Assembly (NCBI RefSeq): GCF_011193355.1
Contig: NZ_CP049780.1
Location: forward strand, 4,105,085 to 4,169,084
Length of the DNA: 64,000 nucleotides
Reading direction: 5' to 3'
From: Streptomyces sp. JB150
GTDB taxonomy: Bacteria > Actinomycetota > Actinomycetes > Streptomycetales > Streptomycetaceae
Positions 33,894-42,844 of the stretch are shown in pieces; positions within the stretch are counted from its first letter, which is position 1, and each line of letters starts with the position of its first letter. The notes under the pieces were generated by a model, which saw nothing but the letters and a program-made list of their open reading frames with translations, was not told where the DNA came from and searched no databases. Both the position numbers and the translations under genes were made by a program.

Positions 33894-35048
33894 ATGCGCG
33901 TGCTGTACCTGCTGAACATCTCCAACCCTGACCGGCTGTCCGCGGATTCGGGTTGGATCTTCGCGGACCTGCTCGCCCCGGCCCTGGCCGACGCCGGGGC
34001 CGAGGTGACCGTCGCGGCCCCGGCTGCGGCCGGGGATGCCCGGTGCGGCTTCCACCAGACCAAGGTGCCGGGAACGAAGTACCGAGCCCGGTTCTCGGCG
34101 GACATCGACGAGATGGTGGCACTGATCCGGGCCGAGAATCCGGATGTGGTGGTGGCCAACCAGGTCGAGGAGGCCCCGGCGATCCGCACGGCCCTGCTGG
34201 AGGTCGGATCGAACGCGCTGCTGGCCGGGTACTGCCACTACCTGCCGTTCTCCTTCACCGGCGGCGGCCAGCTCGTGCTCGACCCCTCCCTGAACGACGC
34301 GGGCCTCGGGCGGCCGGTGCTGCTGGCGTTCGCCGCCGGCCTCGCCGCCTGTGACCGCGTGATGGTCCACTCCGCCACGGCCGCCTCCTGGGTGTCGGCC
34401 GCCGCCGCCCGGATGACCGTAGACCTCGGCGAGAAGCTGCGGGTGGTGCCAGCCCCGCGCGACGAGCGCCTGGTCCGCGACGCAGCGACCACCCGGCTCG
34501 CCTCCGGCACGGCGATCGGCATCTACAACCACCGGCTGTACGCGCACTACGGCACCGGGAAGTTCGTGGACCTCGCCCGCGAACTCAGTGCCTCGGGCAC
34601 GGTACGGCTGCGGGTCATGGACCTGTTCGGCCAGCGCCGGGCGGAACGCAAGGGCCTGGACGACAGCCCCGAGAAGATGCGGGACCAGCTCGCCGCGCTG
34701 CCGCACGTCCAGGTCGTCTCCGACCGCGGTGACCGCGTCCGCTACAAGAACCTGCTGGTCGGCGCCCGCTTCGGCATCGCCCCCTTCCGGCCGGGCTGCC
34801 CCTGGTCGATGAGCGTGATCGACTGCCAGGGCATGGGCTTGCCGGTCATCGCCCCACGTCTGGGCTGGCTGGCCGAGCACATCGACCCCGAGCTGTGCTT
34901 TACCACCCCGGCCGAGGCCGTCGTCCTGGCCGAGCGTCTTGCCACCGACGACGAGTTCCACGCGCTGCACGCCAAGCGGGCCCACGCCTCCACCGCCGAC
35001 CTCGCCCCCGGCCTGGTCGCTGCCCGCTACCTGGAGGCCATCTCGTGA
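33894..35048 (+). CDS. GT-B glycosyltransferase (GT4-like)
   Basis: A 384-residue protein beginning MRVLYLLNISNPDRLSADSGW after a strong AGGAGGGAG site. The N-terminal Rossmann half is followed by a nucleotide-sugar-binding half with IAPFRPGCPWSMSVIDCQGMGLPVIAPRLGWLAEH, where GT4 proteins normally show the EGFG/xPxxE donor site. Those residues are diverged here (SVIDCQGMG). It probably transfers a sugar from a nucleotide donor in the cytoplasm; acceptor unknown. It is first of a coupled run, its stop overlapping the next start by GTGA. Confidence 0.78.
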   Translation: MRVLYLLNISNPDRLSADSGWIFADLLAPALADAGAEVTVAAPAAAGDARCGFHQTKVPGTKYRARFSADIDEMVALIRAENPDVVVANQVEEAPAIRTALLEVGSNALLAGYCHYLPFSFTGGGQLVLDPSLNDAGLGRPVLLAFAAGLAACDRVMVHSATAASWVSAAAARMTVDLGEKLRVVPAPRDERLVRDAATTRLASGTAIGIYNHRLYAHYGTGKFVDLARELSASGTVRLRVMDLFGQRRAERKGLDDSPEKMRDQLAALPHVQVVSDRGDRVRYKNLLVGARFGIAPFRPGCPWSMSVIDCQGMGLPVIAPRLGWLAEHIDPELCFTTPAEAVVLAERLATDDEFHALHAKRAHASTADLAPGLVAARYLEAIS

Positions 35049-35749
35049 CCAGCTTCGACGCCGTCCTCCTGTCGTACGACGAGCCGATGGCCAACGCCCT
35101 GCACGCCCGGCTTCAGCGGACGCTGGGCGGCACGGTCAAGCGTCTGCACGGTGTGCACGGGATGCGCCGGGCCTACCGGCTGTGTGCCGAGGTCGTCGAC
35201 CACGAGCAGTTCTTTCTCGCCGACGGCGACTTCGCCATCGACACCGACTTCGACGTGGCTGCCGTCGAACCGCTGGACGAGGGAGTGTCCATGCGGGTGT
35301 GGCGGGCGGTCAACCCGGTCAATGGCCTGGCTTACGGCTACGGCGGGCTGAAGTTGATCCGCCGCAGTGCCCTGCGCGAGATGGGCGAGGCCGTGGACGT
35401 GCTCGCAGCCCTGCCGGGACGCATCGAGTTCGCTCAGCACACCGCCGGGATCACCCGGTTCAACCAGAGCCCGTTTCACGCCTGGAAGGCCGGTTTCCGC
35501 GAGTGCGCGATGCTCGCCCGCGGCAGTGAGTACGGCATGGCCGACGATGACGCACACAAGCGCGTCGAGGCATGGACGCTCAGCCGCAGCGGCGAGTTCG
35601 CCGCCTACGCCGCCGCTGGGGCCCGGGAGGGCGCCGCCTTCGCCCGCCAGACCGCGCGCGACCCGCAGCAGTTCGATCATCTCAACAATCCCACCTGGCT
35701 GCGGGAGAGGTTCACCGCCGCCCACGGGGATCAGGTGGTCTCGGGATGA
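35045..35749 (+). CDS. GT-A-fold sugar transferase-like protein
   Basis: A 234-residue protein starting at GTG 35045. FFLADGDFAIDTDFDV (about 57-72) carries a D-x-D metal/nucleotide motif of GT-A enzymes. AVLLSYDEPMANALHARLQRTLGG and the later GYGGLKLIRRSAL support a glycosyltransferase family 2-like core. The acceptor is unknown. It overlaps both neighbours by 4 bases, so it is made stoichiometrically with them. Confidence 0.7.
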   Translation: MTSFDAVLLSYDEPMANALHARLQRTLGGTVKRLHGVHGMRRAYRLCAEVVDHEQFFLADGDFAIDTDFDVAAVEPLDEGVSMRVWRAVNPVNGLAYGYGGLKLIRRSALREMGEAVDVLAALPGRIEFAQHTAGITRFNQSPFHAWKAGFRECAMLARGSEYGMADDDAHKRVEAWTLSRSGEFAAYAAAGAREGAAFARQTARDPQQFDHLNNPTWLRERFTAAHGDQVVSG

Positions 35750-36975
35750 CCGGCCCGCTCGTGCTCATCGAGCCGTACGCGAACCGCCTGGGCGGGCACC
35801 ACCAGCGCACGCTGGTGGCCCTCGCCCAGGCCCGGCCCGGCAGCTTGGTCATCGCCCCGCACGGGATCGCCGCCGAGTCGGTCCGCGGCCTGCGCGAGGC
35901 GGGTGCTCGGCTGGTCACCGGACCGGCCGGGCGGGCGTCGGGCGTCCTGCTCGTGGCCGCCCGGCTGGCGGCTGGGTTTTCCGCAGCCGGTCAGCGTCTG
36001 TTCCGATCGCGCCGCTGGCCCCGCCGCCTGCGGCGGCTGCCGCACCAGATCACCCTGATCGCCCGCTGCCTGACGGAGGCGTCTGCGCTGCGGTCCGCCC
36101 GTCGGTTGGAGTCCGGCGCCGACGCGCTGGTGATCCTGACCGCGAGCGAGGCCCTGCATGGGGCCACCGCCCTCCTGGGCGGCCAACCGCACCTTCGGTT
36201 CGTCCACGAGGCGGTTACCACCGAGGACGCCATCGTGAGGCTGCTCGGCCGGCTCGCGCGCCCAGGCGAGCAACAGGTGATCGCGGTGTACCCGACACAG
36301 GCTGTCGGCGATCAGCTCGCCGGGGCCTTCGCCGACCTGTCGTCGGTAGTTGGTGGGTTCGCGGTCGACGACGGGCTGCGCCTGACCGCAGCTGAACGCG
36401 ACGGCGGCCGGGCCGCGTTCGACATTCCCGCCGACGAGGCCGCAGTGTGCCTCGTCGGCGGCTGGTGGCCCTACAAGGACATCACCGTCGTCGACGCCGC
36501 GCTGGCCCTGCTGAAGGAACCGTTGCACCTGGTGGTGACCGGCTCCCCGCTCGACGAAGCTGTCCTCCGGCGGTGGCGGGATCTGTCCGGTCTGCGGGTG
36601 CACACTGTGCCCGGCCCGGTCAGCGAAGCCGTGCTTCGACTGGTGTACGCCGCCGCCGACGCTGCCCTCGTCACCCGCCACGCCGGAACCGCCAAGGAAT
36701 CCGGGCTCGTGGCGGACGCCGCCCGCCTCGGCGTCCCCTTGATCGTCTCCGACCACGATCCAGCCCTCACTGCGCTCCTGCACGGCCAGCCCTGGGCTCT
36801 GACGTTCCCCGCCGGCGACTCGGCCGGCCTCGCCGAAGCCCTGCACACCGTCATCCGCCAGCCGCCCCCGGTGCCCGGCCCTGACGTCCCCGGCCTGCTG
36901 GGGATGCGGTCGGCCGCCGAGCAGGCCGACTTCCTCACTCGCACCTTCGCCTCCCTGCGATCGAAGGAGTCCTGA
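35746..36975 (+). CDS. GT-B glycosyltransferase
   Basis: A 409-residue protein opening LVLIEPYANRLGGHHQRTLVALA, a GT-B N-terminal strand and glycine loop. The C-terminal half contains VCLVGGWWPYKDITVVDAALALL (the common GxxxxxKgxd strand) and TRHAGTAKESGLVADAARLGVPLIVSDHDPAL, which includes the donor-site glutamate in KESGLV. It resembles GT4 family retaining enzymes. Start ATG overlaps the upstream stop (ATGA). The stop is immediately followed by the next gene's ATG. Confidence 0.78.
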   Translation: MTGPLVLIEPYANRLGGHHQRTLVALAQARPGSLVIAPHGIAAESVRGLREAGARLVTGPAGRASGVLLVAARLAAGFSAAGQRLFRSRRWPRRLRRLPHQITLIARCLTEASALRSARRLESGADALVILTASEALHGATALLGGQPHLRFVHEAVTTEDAIVRLLGRLARPGEQQVIAVYPTQAVGDQLAGAFADLSSVVGGFAVDDGLRLTAAERDGGRAAFDIPADEAAVCLVGGWWPYKDITVVDAALALLKEPLHLVVTGSPLDEAVLRRWRDLSGLRVHTVPGPVSEAVLRLVYAAADAALVTRHAGTAKESGLVADAARLGVPLIVSDHDPALTALLHGQPWALTFPAGDSAGLAEALHTVIRQPPPVPGPDVPGLLGMRSAAEQADFLTRTFASLRSKES

Positions 36976-37842
36976 ATGCTGAGCACGCCTCCCGCGCTGG
37001 TCGCCGTCGTAGGTCCCGTCGAGCCGCCCCTGCTGGCCGCCTGGGTCCGCCACTACCGCTGGCTGGGCGTCGAGCGGTTCCTGATTGCCTTCCACTCTCC
37101 CGAGCACGTCTCCGACGTGCGCCGGCACGAGCTCCAGGCCGCCGCCCGCGAGCTGGGCGTCATCCCCATCGGCACCAGCACCGGCCCGTGGCACGAGCAC
37201 ACCAACACCCAGCTCCGAGATGCCCTGCGGCACCGGGCCGGGCCCGGCTGGCACCTGCTTGCCGACGCTGATGAGTTCCAGCAGTACCCCGCCCCGCTCG
37301 CCGAGGTGATCGCCCAAGCCGACAAGTCTGGACACCGTGTGGTGGGCGGGCTGATGCTCGACCGGGTCGCCGAGAGCGGACGCCTGACCGGCTGGCTACC
37401 TGAAGGCGGTCTCGACCTCGCCTATCCCCTCGGCGGCCACCTCACCCATCGGCTCCTGCACGGCGATCCCAGAAAGATCGTCCTCGCCCGCCATGACGTG
37501 GCTGTGGCCTCCGGCAACCACCGGGCTCCAGGCCACCGGCCGGATGCGGACCGCATCTGCGCGGTCCACCACTTCAAGTGGCGCTCGGGTATCCTGGACG
37601 ACCTCCGTCGTCGGGTCCAGCACTTCTCTTCCGGCACTTGGGAGGAACACACTCCGGCCGTCCGCGACGAGGCTGGCCGCCTGCTGGCCCACGTCGGCCG
37701 GTACGGCGGCGTGATCAACACCAGTGATTTGCGGTTCGCCTTCCGCCGGGTGAGCCTTGACCGCATGCCGTTCAGCTGGCCCGCGGAGGCCCGTGGCATC
37801 TTCACCACCTGGCGGCCCTACGCGTACGTGAGGCAGGACTGA
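36976..37842 (+). CDS. glycosyltransferase family 2/92-like protein
   Basis: A 288-residue GT-A-type protein. VGPVEPPLLAAWVRHYRWLGVERFLIAFHSPEH is the typical start of the family-2/92 group that acts on glycan or lipid acceptors. WHLLADADEFQQYP holds the D-x-D motif. The C-terminal VHHFKWRSGILDDLRRRVQHF is also characteristic. It starts directly after the preceding stop with no gap, so it belongs to the same operon. Confidence 0.8.
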   Translation: MLSTPPALVAVVGPVEPPLLAAWVRHYRWLGVERFLIAFHSPEHVSDVRRHELQAAARELGVIPIGTSTGPWHEHTNTQLRDALRHRAGPGWHLLADADEFQQYPAPLAEVIAQADKSGHRVVGGLMLDRVAESGRLTGWLPEGGLDLAYPLGGHLTHRLLHGDPRKIVLARHDVAVASGNHRAPGHRPDADRICAVHHFKWRSGILDDLRRRVQHFSSGTWEEHTPAVRDEAGRLLAHVGRYGGVINTSDLRFAFRRVSLDRMPFSWPAEARGIFTTWRPYAYVRQD

Positions 37843-37887
37843 GACAATGTCCGATGCTCGCGCGCTCGTCGCGGAAGGGATGACTAC

Positions 37888-38412
37888 GTGCCCCTCGCCG
37901 TTCTCCTGGCCGGTCTGACCGGCTCCGGGAAAACCACCGTGGCCCAGGCCCTGGCCGACCACGGCTTCGTCCGGCTGTCCGTCGACGAGGAAGTCCACCG
38001 CCTCCACGGCCGGTACGGCGTGGACTACCCCGAGCACACTTACTTCGAGCGTGAACGGCCCGTTGTCGAGGCGATCCGGCAGCGGTTCATCAAGGAGATC
38101 GAGGCTGGGAACGACGTCGTCCTGGACCACGGGCTGTGGCGCCGCACCGAGCGTGACGCCTGGCGGCAGGCCGCCCGCGAAGCGGGCGGCCACCCCCTAG
38201 TCGTCTACTTCCCCGCCAGCCGAGCCGAACTGCTGCGGCGCCTTGCCGAGCGCAACCAGCGCGAGGACGCCAATGCGCTGACCGTCACCCCGGAAGCCCT
38301 CGACGACTTTTTCGCCCGTTTCGATGTCCCAGCCGAGGACGAGGAAGTGATCGTCCACAGCGGAGACCTCGACACGCTCGTGGCAGCGCTCCGTGATATC
38401 CCCCGGGCCTGA
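37888..38412 (+). CDS. P-loop kinase (AAA_33 / zeta-like)
   Basis: A 174-residue small kinase. Walker A is GLTGSGKTTVAQAL (residues 9-22). RLSVDEEVHRLHGRYG and NDVVLDHGLWRRTERDAWR match the family of ATP-dependent small-molecule kinases. The LID-like arginines are in ELLRRLAERNQRED. Members phosphorylate antibiotics, sugars or nucleotides; the phosphoryl acceptor here is unknown. It is the last gene of the glycosyltransferase operon, 45 bp after the preceding stop, suggesting it activates a sugar or modifies the same product (inference). Confidence 0.82.
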   Translation: MPLAVLLAGLTGSGKTTVAQALADHGFVRLSVDEEVHRLHGRYGVDYPEHTYFERERPVVEAIRQRFIKEIEAGNDVVLDHGLWRRTERDAWRQAAREAGGHPLVVYFPASRAELLRRLAERNQREDANALTVTPEALDDFFARFDVPAEDEEVIVHSGDLDTLVAALRDIPRA

Positions 38413-38421
38413 GGCTCGGTT

Positions 38422-39729
38422 TCACGGGCTCGTTGCATCTTCCGCCCCCTGCTCTTGAAGCTGCGCAAGGGCCTGTGGGTCGAGAGCCTGCGCCAGGAGT
38501 TCGCGGAGCTGAGGGCTGGCCCGGCGCATGTACGACGGCAGGTGATCGTCGAAATCCCGCAGGCTGGCCGGGCGGGGAACGGTAAGGACGTCTTGGACCG
38601 TGGCGGCGATGTCCTGGCTGTCGAGAATCTGGCCGATGACGCAGAGCTTGGCGGCCGCAGTGACTGGATCGCGTTGCTTGGTCATGACGGTCGGTGCGGT
38701 GACGCGCCAGGGGTGCAGGAAACCGGAGTCGCTGGTCCTCAAATGGACTGAATCGTTGGTTTCGCTCCACATCGACTGTGGAGGCTCTTCGACGTCATTC
38801 CGCAATCGGCGCCGAGCCGGGTCTTCCGGGCGGAAGCGCTGTTGCAGAGCGGGATCGCAGCTGGTGAAGATGCGGACCCGACAGGGGTGGGGATCGGTGA
38901 GGAGGATGCTCAGGGTCCGCACGTCGTCGTACCACTGCTGGCGTTCCTTCGTCGGAGTGGAGCCATGGGTGTGGAGCCGGGCCAGTCTGTGATGCACACG
39001 TCGCACGGTCGGGTCGGTGACCGTCGGCGTCTCGATCTCCCACAACGGTCGGCCGCAGCGTTTGCGCTTGGTGCGGCGCTTGCCGGCCGGCGGCGGGACC
39101 CGGGGCTCGTCGGCACGCGTGAGGAACCCGGGGCATCGTCCGGGCGCGTCCCCGCGCAGAGTTGACGGTGAGAAGGGAGAGCCGCAGTCAGGGCAGAAGG
39201 AGATGGTGTAGCAGCCGTGCCGCGGACACATCACTGCCCACGGCTGGTACCACCACAAGGGCCAGCGCACGGGCGGGGCGAGGCACAGCGGGCAAAACGC
39301 CCAGGTCTCCTCCGGCGCCCAGGGGAACTCTGGATGCCGATAGAGCCTGCCCTCGCTCTCCTCGACGATGCCGAACAGGGTCATGCTGCGAAGCTCCTGT
39401 GGCCCCAATCCCGTGGCCGTATGCAGTGCCAGGGCTTCGGGCAGGGGAAGCTCGGCGGTGTGGCGAGTCAGACGTGCGGCGTGGGCGGCCTTCGGCGTCA
39501 GGCCGAGGACATCCATGATCTGCGCGCGGTCCACCTCATGCACGAAGGCGAGGTGGTCGACCCAGCTGAACAGGGACTCACCGACACGCGGGAGGACAAC
39601 GACGGGCAGGCGACGCGGGAGCGGACGGTTCCCACCCTCAGTGGCCGGGACCTGGTGCAGGCCGGGCCGGGCTTCCTCGGAACCGGGCAAAGCGCTGTCC
39701 GGCATGCCGCCGGACGCGGACGGCTTCAC
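38422..39729 (-). CDS. tniQ: TniQ-family target-selection protein (copy 2)
   Basis: A 435-residue TniQ/TnsD-type protein. The TniQ N-terminal segment is RLPVVVLPRVGESLFSWVDHLAF. The zinc-binding ribbon follows: CPLC...CPRHG...CPDCG, in about residues 155-205. A long helical C-terminal domain (VHHRLARLHTHG...) may read the target, as in TnsD. The GTG at 39729 overlaps the stop of the upstream tniQ-like gene by GTGA; earlier in-frame starts lie inside that gene. It lies in an operon with the HTH regulator and the second variant, transcribed away from the tnsABC operon. Confidence 0.87.
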   Translation of the reverse strand: MKPSASGGMPDSALPGSEEARPGLHQVPATEGGNRPLPRRLPVVVLPRVGESLFSWVDHLAFVHEVDRAQIMDVLGLTPKAAHAARLTRHTAELPLPEALALHTATGLGPQELRSMTLFGIVEESEGRLYRHPEFPWAPEETWAFCPLCLAPPVRWPLWWYQPWAVMCPRHGCYTISFCPDCGSPFSPSTLRGDAPGRCPGFLTRADEPRVPPPAGKRRTKRKRCGRPLWEIETPTVTDPTVRRVHHRLARLHTHGSTPTKERQQWYDDVRTLSILLTDPHPCRVRIFTSCDPALQQRFRPEDPARRRLRNDVEEPPQSMWSETNDSVHLRTSDSGFLHPWRVTAPTVMTKQRDPVTAAAKLCVIGQILDSQDIAATVQDVLTVPRPASLRDFDDHLPSYMRRASPQLRELLAQALDPQALAQLQEQGAEDATSP

Positions 39730-40727
39730 TGGGGTCCTCGGGGGTCTGGGCGGTTGACGGTCCAGGCCACGGGATGAACGCGGTAGGGGGACAGGGTGTT
39801 GATGTAGGCGGGACCTTGATAGGGCAGAGCCACCAGCTCTGACTCCAGGGCCTGTCGCATGTGTTCCGTTCGGTGGTGAAACGGTCCGAAGACCAGGGAC
39901 GTACCCCACAAGTACCGGGAGCGCTCGGTGAGGTGATTCAGCGGCTGCTTGATCAGTAGCCATTGCACCGCCCGCTCCGGGCGGTAGAGCCGGGCCGCAA
40001 GACGCTGGGCCACGTGCGCGGCACCGGCCATGTGCAGCGGATCGGTCCACGCATACGCCAGTTCGGCACTCCTGGACTGAAGGGGGCGGTGAGCACTCCG
40101 CAGTTCGTCTCGGGCTCGCAGCAGCATGGTGGAGGTCAGCCGCTGCGCGGCCAGTGCGGTCAGGGAGGCGAACTCCGTCTCCGCTGCGGATTCTTCCGCC
40201 GTTCCGTACAGCCAGCGCATCAGCCGCTTCTGTCCCTCCAGGACGAGCGGGTCGGTCACTGGCATCGCGACGCCTTGGTCCAGGCGGCCGCGGCAGACGG
40301 TAGCGCCGTCGCGTGGGGGACGTGGGGTGTGGTCGTTGGAATGCCGGCGAAGCGCCCAGGCCCCGACTGCCCAGGCAGTCAGGACGCCGGGATGCAGATA
40401 GGGCGGGGACGGAAGATTGGGCAGGGCGGTGGCGGCGAAGCGCGACAGCAGCATGCCGCTGATCGTTTCTGCCGCTACTCCAGTCGCCCGGTGGAGCGCC
40501 TGGACGGAGGACGGCGAGAGCGCCAGGCCCGCCGTGGTCGGGCGCATCTCACCTCGTGTCGAGAGCCCAAGGGCCTGGAGAACGTCCGGTTGGTGTATCC
40601 CGTAGGCGAGTGCAATCCAGCTGATCCAACTGGGCAGTGACTCCTGTGTGCCGGGCAGGGGAACGGCAGGCAGCCGCCGCGGCGCCGTTTCCTGTGGCGG
40701 GGCTGGCCTGACGGTTCCGTTCGGCAC
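39726..40727 (-). CDS. TniQ-like protein lacking zinc ribbon (copy 3)
   Basis: A 333-residue TniQ-like protein: RRLPAVPLPGTQESLPSWISWIALAYGIHQPDVLQALGL matches the family start, then ATGVAAETISGMLLSRFAATALPNLPSP. Where the CxxC...CxxH zinc ribbon should be, the sequence reads WAVGAWALRRHSNDHTPRPPRDGATVCRG, with only one Cys. The C-terminal helical part is retained. It could be a partner of the full-length TniQ encoded directly downstream (4-base overlap), or a regulator that no longer needs metal. Start ATG at 40727, 8 bases after the HTH gene stop. Confidence 0.8.
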   Translation of the reverse strand: MPNGTVRPAPPQETAPRRLPAVPLPGTQESLPSWISWIALAYGIHQPDVLQALGLSTRGEMRPTTAGLALSPSSVQALHRATGVAAETISGMLLSRFAATALPNLPSPPYLHPGVLTAWAVGAWALRRHSNDHTPRPPRDGATVCRGRLDQGVAMPVTDPLVLEGQKRLMRWLYGTAEESAAETEFASLTALAAQRLTSTMLLRARDELRSAHRPLQSRSAELAYAWTDPLHMAGAAHVAQRLAARLYRPERAVQWLLIKQPLNHLTERSRYLWGTSLVFGPFHHRTEHMRQALESELVALPYQGPAYINTLSPYRVHPVAWTVNRPDPRGPQ

Positions 40728-40735
40728 GCGGGCCC

Positions 40736-40990
40736 CTACCGGCTGCCTGGGTCCGTGTCCTCGAAGAGCTCGGAGGGGGCGACCCCCAGAGCCTTGGCGA
40801 GTGCGGGAACGCGGTCCACGGAGATGCTGTGGACCGCTGCCTCGACCTCGGCGTAGAAGGACCGGTCCATCCCCGCTGCGGCGGCCACGGCGGTCTGGGT
40901 CAGTCCAGCACGTGTACGCAGAGCCCGCAGTCTTCGGCCGAAGGCCAGTCGCTGGGCCGGAACACCGGTATCGGAATCACTGCTCGCCAC
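40736..40990 (-). CDS. XRE-family HTH regulator of the transposition locus
   Basis: An 84-residue Cro/C1-type regulator: LAFGRRLRALRTRAGLTQTAVAAAAGMDRSFYAEVEAAVHSISVDRVPALAKALGVAPSELF. Start is GTG at 40990. It heads the operon with the two tniQ-like genes and is divergent from tniQ-tnsABC. The TTGTAGGA palindrome between the two operons is its likely operator, so it probably sets transposase levels. Confidence 0.87.
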   Translation of the reverse strand: MASSDSDTGVPAQRLAFGRRLRALRTRAGLTQTAVAAAAGMDRSFYAEVEAAVHSISVDRVPALAKALGVAPSELFEDTDPGSR

Positions 40991-41018
40991 AGCCGGTAAC
41001 CGTAGTACAGTCCCACGT

Positions 41019-41038
41019 TTGTAGGATATCTCCTACAA
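41019..41038. promoter_or_regulatory. operator-like palindrome between transposition operons
   Basis: TTGTAGGA-TATC-TCCTACAA has perfect 8-bp arms. It lies 24 bp upstream of the tniQ start and 28 bp upstream of the divergent HTH start. Confidence 0.7.
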
Positions 41039-41062
41039 GATTGCGGCGGGGAAGGGGATGCC

Positions 41063-42844
41063 ATGAACGGAGGTGGTCTGCCGAGGCGGCTCCCGGCGGT
41101 GGCGGTTCCCGTCAGCGGTGAGTCGTTCGCCTCGTGGCTGAGCCGGGCCGCTGCCGACTGGCAGCTCGCACCAGGTGAGGCCGCGCAGGTGGTGGGCCTG
41201 GAGTGCAGGTCGGGCTACTCGGCGGTGCGTCCGGTGTTCTTCGGGATTGCGCTGACCGAGCGGAGCCTTGTGCAGGCCGCGGCGGCCACCGGGCTCGAAG
41301 CACGGTGTTTGCGGGCGATGCAGTTGTCGCGGTACGCGGCGAGCGCGCTGGACTTCACCGGGCTGGACCTGTCATTGGAGGCGTCACTCACCGCAGTCGG
41401 CCACCGGGAGTGGGCCCTGTTCACCTCCAGCCGGGCGTGCCCGAAGTGCCTGGCTGCCCGACCGGTGTGGCAGCTGTGGTGGCGTCTGGGGATCGCTGCG
41501 GTGTGCCCGGTGCACCAGGTGCTGCTGGTGGACGTGTGCTCCCGCTGTCAGATCCGGCTGGGCCGTGGTTATGCCGCCCACCCCCGCGGACTGATCACCC
41601 GCCGGGGGGAAGTGGATTTGAGCCGCTGCAACAACCGCCGCCCCGCGAGCAGACGGCGAAAGGCCGGGCTGTGCGACCAGAGGCTGGCCACGCTGCCCAC
41701 CACCCCGGTGCCTGCCGCGCTTGCCGCACTGCAGCAGCGGGTCCTCGACATCGCCGACGGCCGCAATGCGCCGCGAGTCGCGGGCCGCAGGGTGGCCCCG
41801 GTGGAGTTCTTCGCCGCGCTGCGATTCACCGCGGCCCTGGTACGGCTGGTGGCCACCGCCGACGACCTCGCCGCCTGCGCCGTGCTGCCGGATGAGGCAG
41901 CCGAGACGTTCGCTGCCGACCAGCATGGGCGGCAGCAGGCCAGCCGGGGCGGCGCCGGCACCCAGCTGCGGGCCAGCCCGCCCAGCGCGGCCCACGCCGC
42001 GGCCCTGCTCGCCCTGACCGAGCCGGTGCTCTTCACCCCGGATCCGCACGCCTGCCAAGACCTGGTGAACGATTGGATGGGCCGCGCGGTCGCCTGGCGC
42101 CGCACCCCGGGCAAGAGTGACCCGCTGCGTCCCGTTCCCCGGCCGCCCTGCCTGGAGCCGCTGGTACGGGCGGCTGCCCCGCCCGGCTCTCGCATCGCCG
42201 GAGCACTCTCCGCCCGCCCCGCGGCCAGGCTCTCCTTCACCGCAGACCACCTGCCCCACCTCGTGGACGCCGAGGACTACGCCGAGCTGCTCGAACCTCA
42301 CCTTCCTGGCACCGCGCCGGTCAGCGGGCGGAGACTGGCCGCCTTGGCCCTGGCCCGCCTCGCCGGCGCCACCAGCTGGCAGCGGGCTGCCGCCGATCTG
42401 GCCATGGAAACTCTCAAGGCCGCCCGCGCCACCAACACCCTGGTCCAGCGCATCACCGACCCCGACGCGTTCTGGACAGCGGTCGAACAGCTCGGCGCCC
42501 GCCACCTCGAGCGCGGCTTGATCGACTACGCCGCCCGGCGTCGGACGCTCGCCGGTCTGACCGCCGTCCCGCACGCGGTGCTGTATCCGGTATGCCGCCC
42601 GCTGGAGCACGACGTCACCCTCCAGCGCCGCCGCCACGCCGCCGCCTGGGTCTGGCAGCACTTCACCGGCGGTGATGTCCGCGAAGCCCCCGCCTACCTC
42701 CCGGAGCTGTGGACACCGACCAGCACCGAGTCTGTCCGAGAGGGCTGGCGCCGTTTCGCAGTCTGGATCCCCGACACCGTTGCCGACCACCTGATTGCCT
42801 TCGGGCGCGACCTTCTCCACGCTCACGTACCAGGAGGGGCATGA
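41063..42844 (+). CDS. tniQ: TniQ-family target-selection protein (copy 1)
   Basis: A 593-residue TniQ/TnsD-like protein heading the transposition operon. RRLPAVAVPVSGESFASWLSRAAADWQLAPGEAAQVVGL is the TniQ N-terminal signature. The zinc ribbon is CPKC...CPVHQ...CSRC at about 125-165. The large C-terminal region (helical, HAAALLALTEPVLF...RRRTLAGLTAVPHAVLYP...WVWQHFTGGDVREAPAYLPELW) is of TnsD-like length and probably binds target DNA. A GGGGAAGGGG site precedes the ATG. It overlaps tnsA by ATGA, which is unusual, since tniQ more often follows tnsC. Confidence 0.9.
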   Translation: MNGGGLPRRLPAVAVPVSGESFASWLSRAAADWQLAPGEAAQVVGLECRSGYSAVRPVFFGIALTERSLVQAAAATGLEARCLRAMQLSRYAASALDFTGLDLSLEASLTAVGHREWALFTSSRACPKCLAARPVWQLWWRLGIAAVCPVHQVLLVDVCSRCQIRLGRGYAAHPRGLITRRGEVDLSRCNNRRPASRRRKAGLCDQRLATLPTTPVPAALAALQQRVLDIADGRNAPRVAGRRVAPVEFFAALRFTAALVRLVATADDLAACAVLPDEAAETFAADQHGRQQASRGGAGTQLRASPPSAAHAAALLALTEPVLFTPDPHACQDLVNDWMGRAVAWRRTPGKSDPLRPVPRPPCLEPLVRAAAPPGSRIAGALSARPAARLSFTADHLPHLVDAEDYAELLEPHLPGTAPVSGRRLAALALARLAGATSWQRAAADLAMETLKAARATNTLVQRITDPDAFWTAVEQLGARHLERGLIDYAARRRTLAGLTAVPHAVLYPVCRPLEHDVTLQRRRHAAAWVWQHFTGGDVREAPAYLPELWTPTSTESVREGWRRFAVWIPDTVADHLIAFGRDLLHAHVPGGA

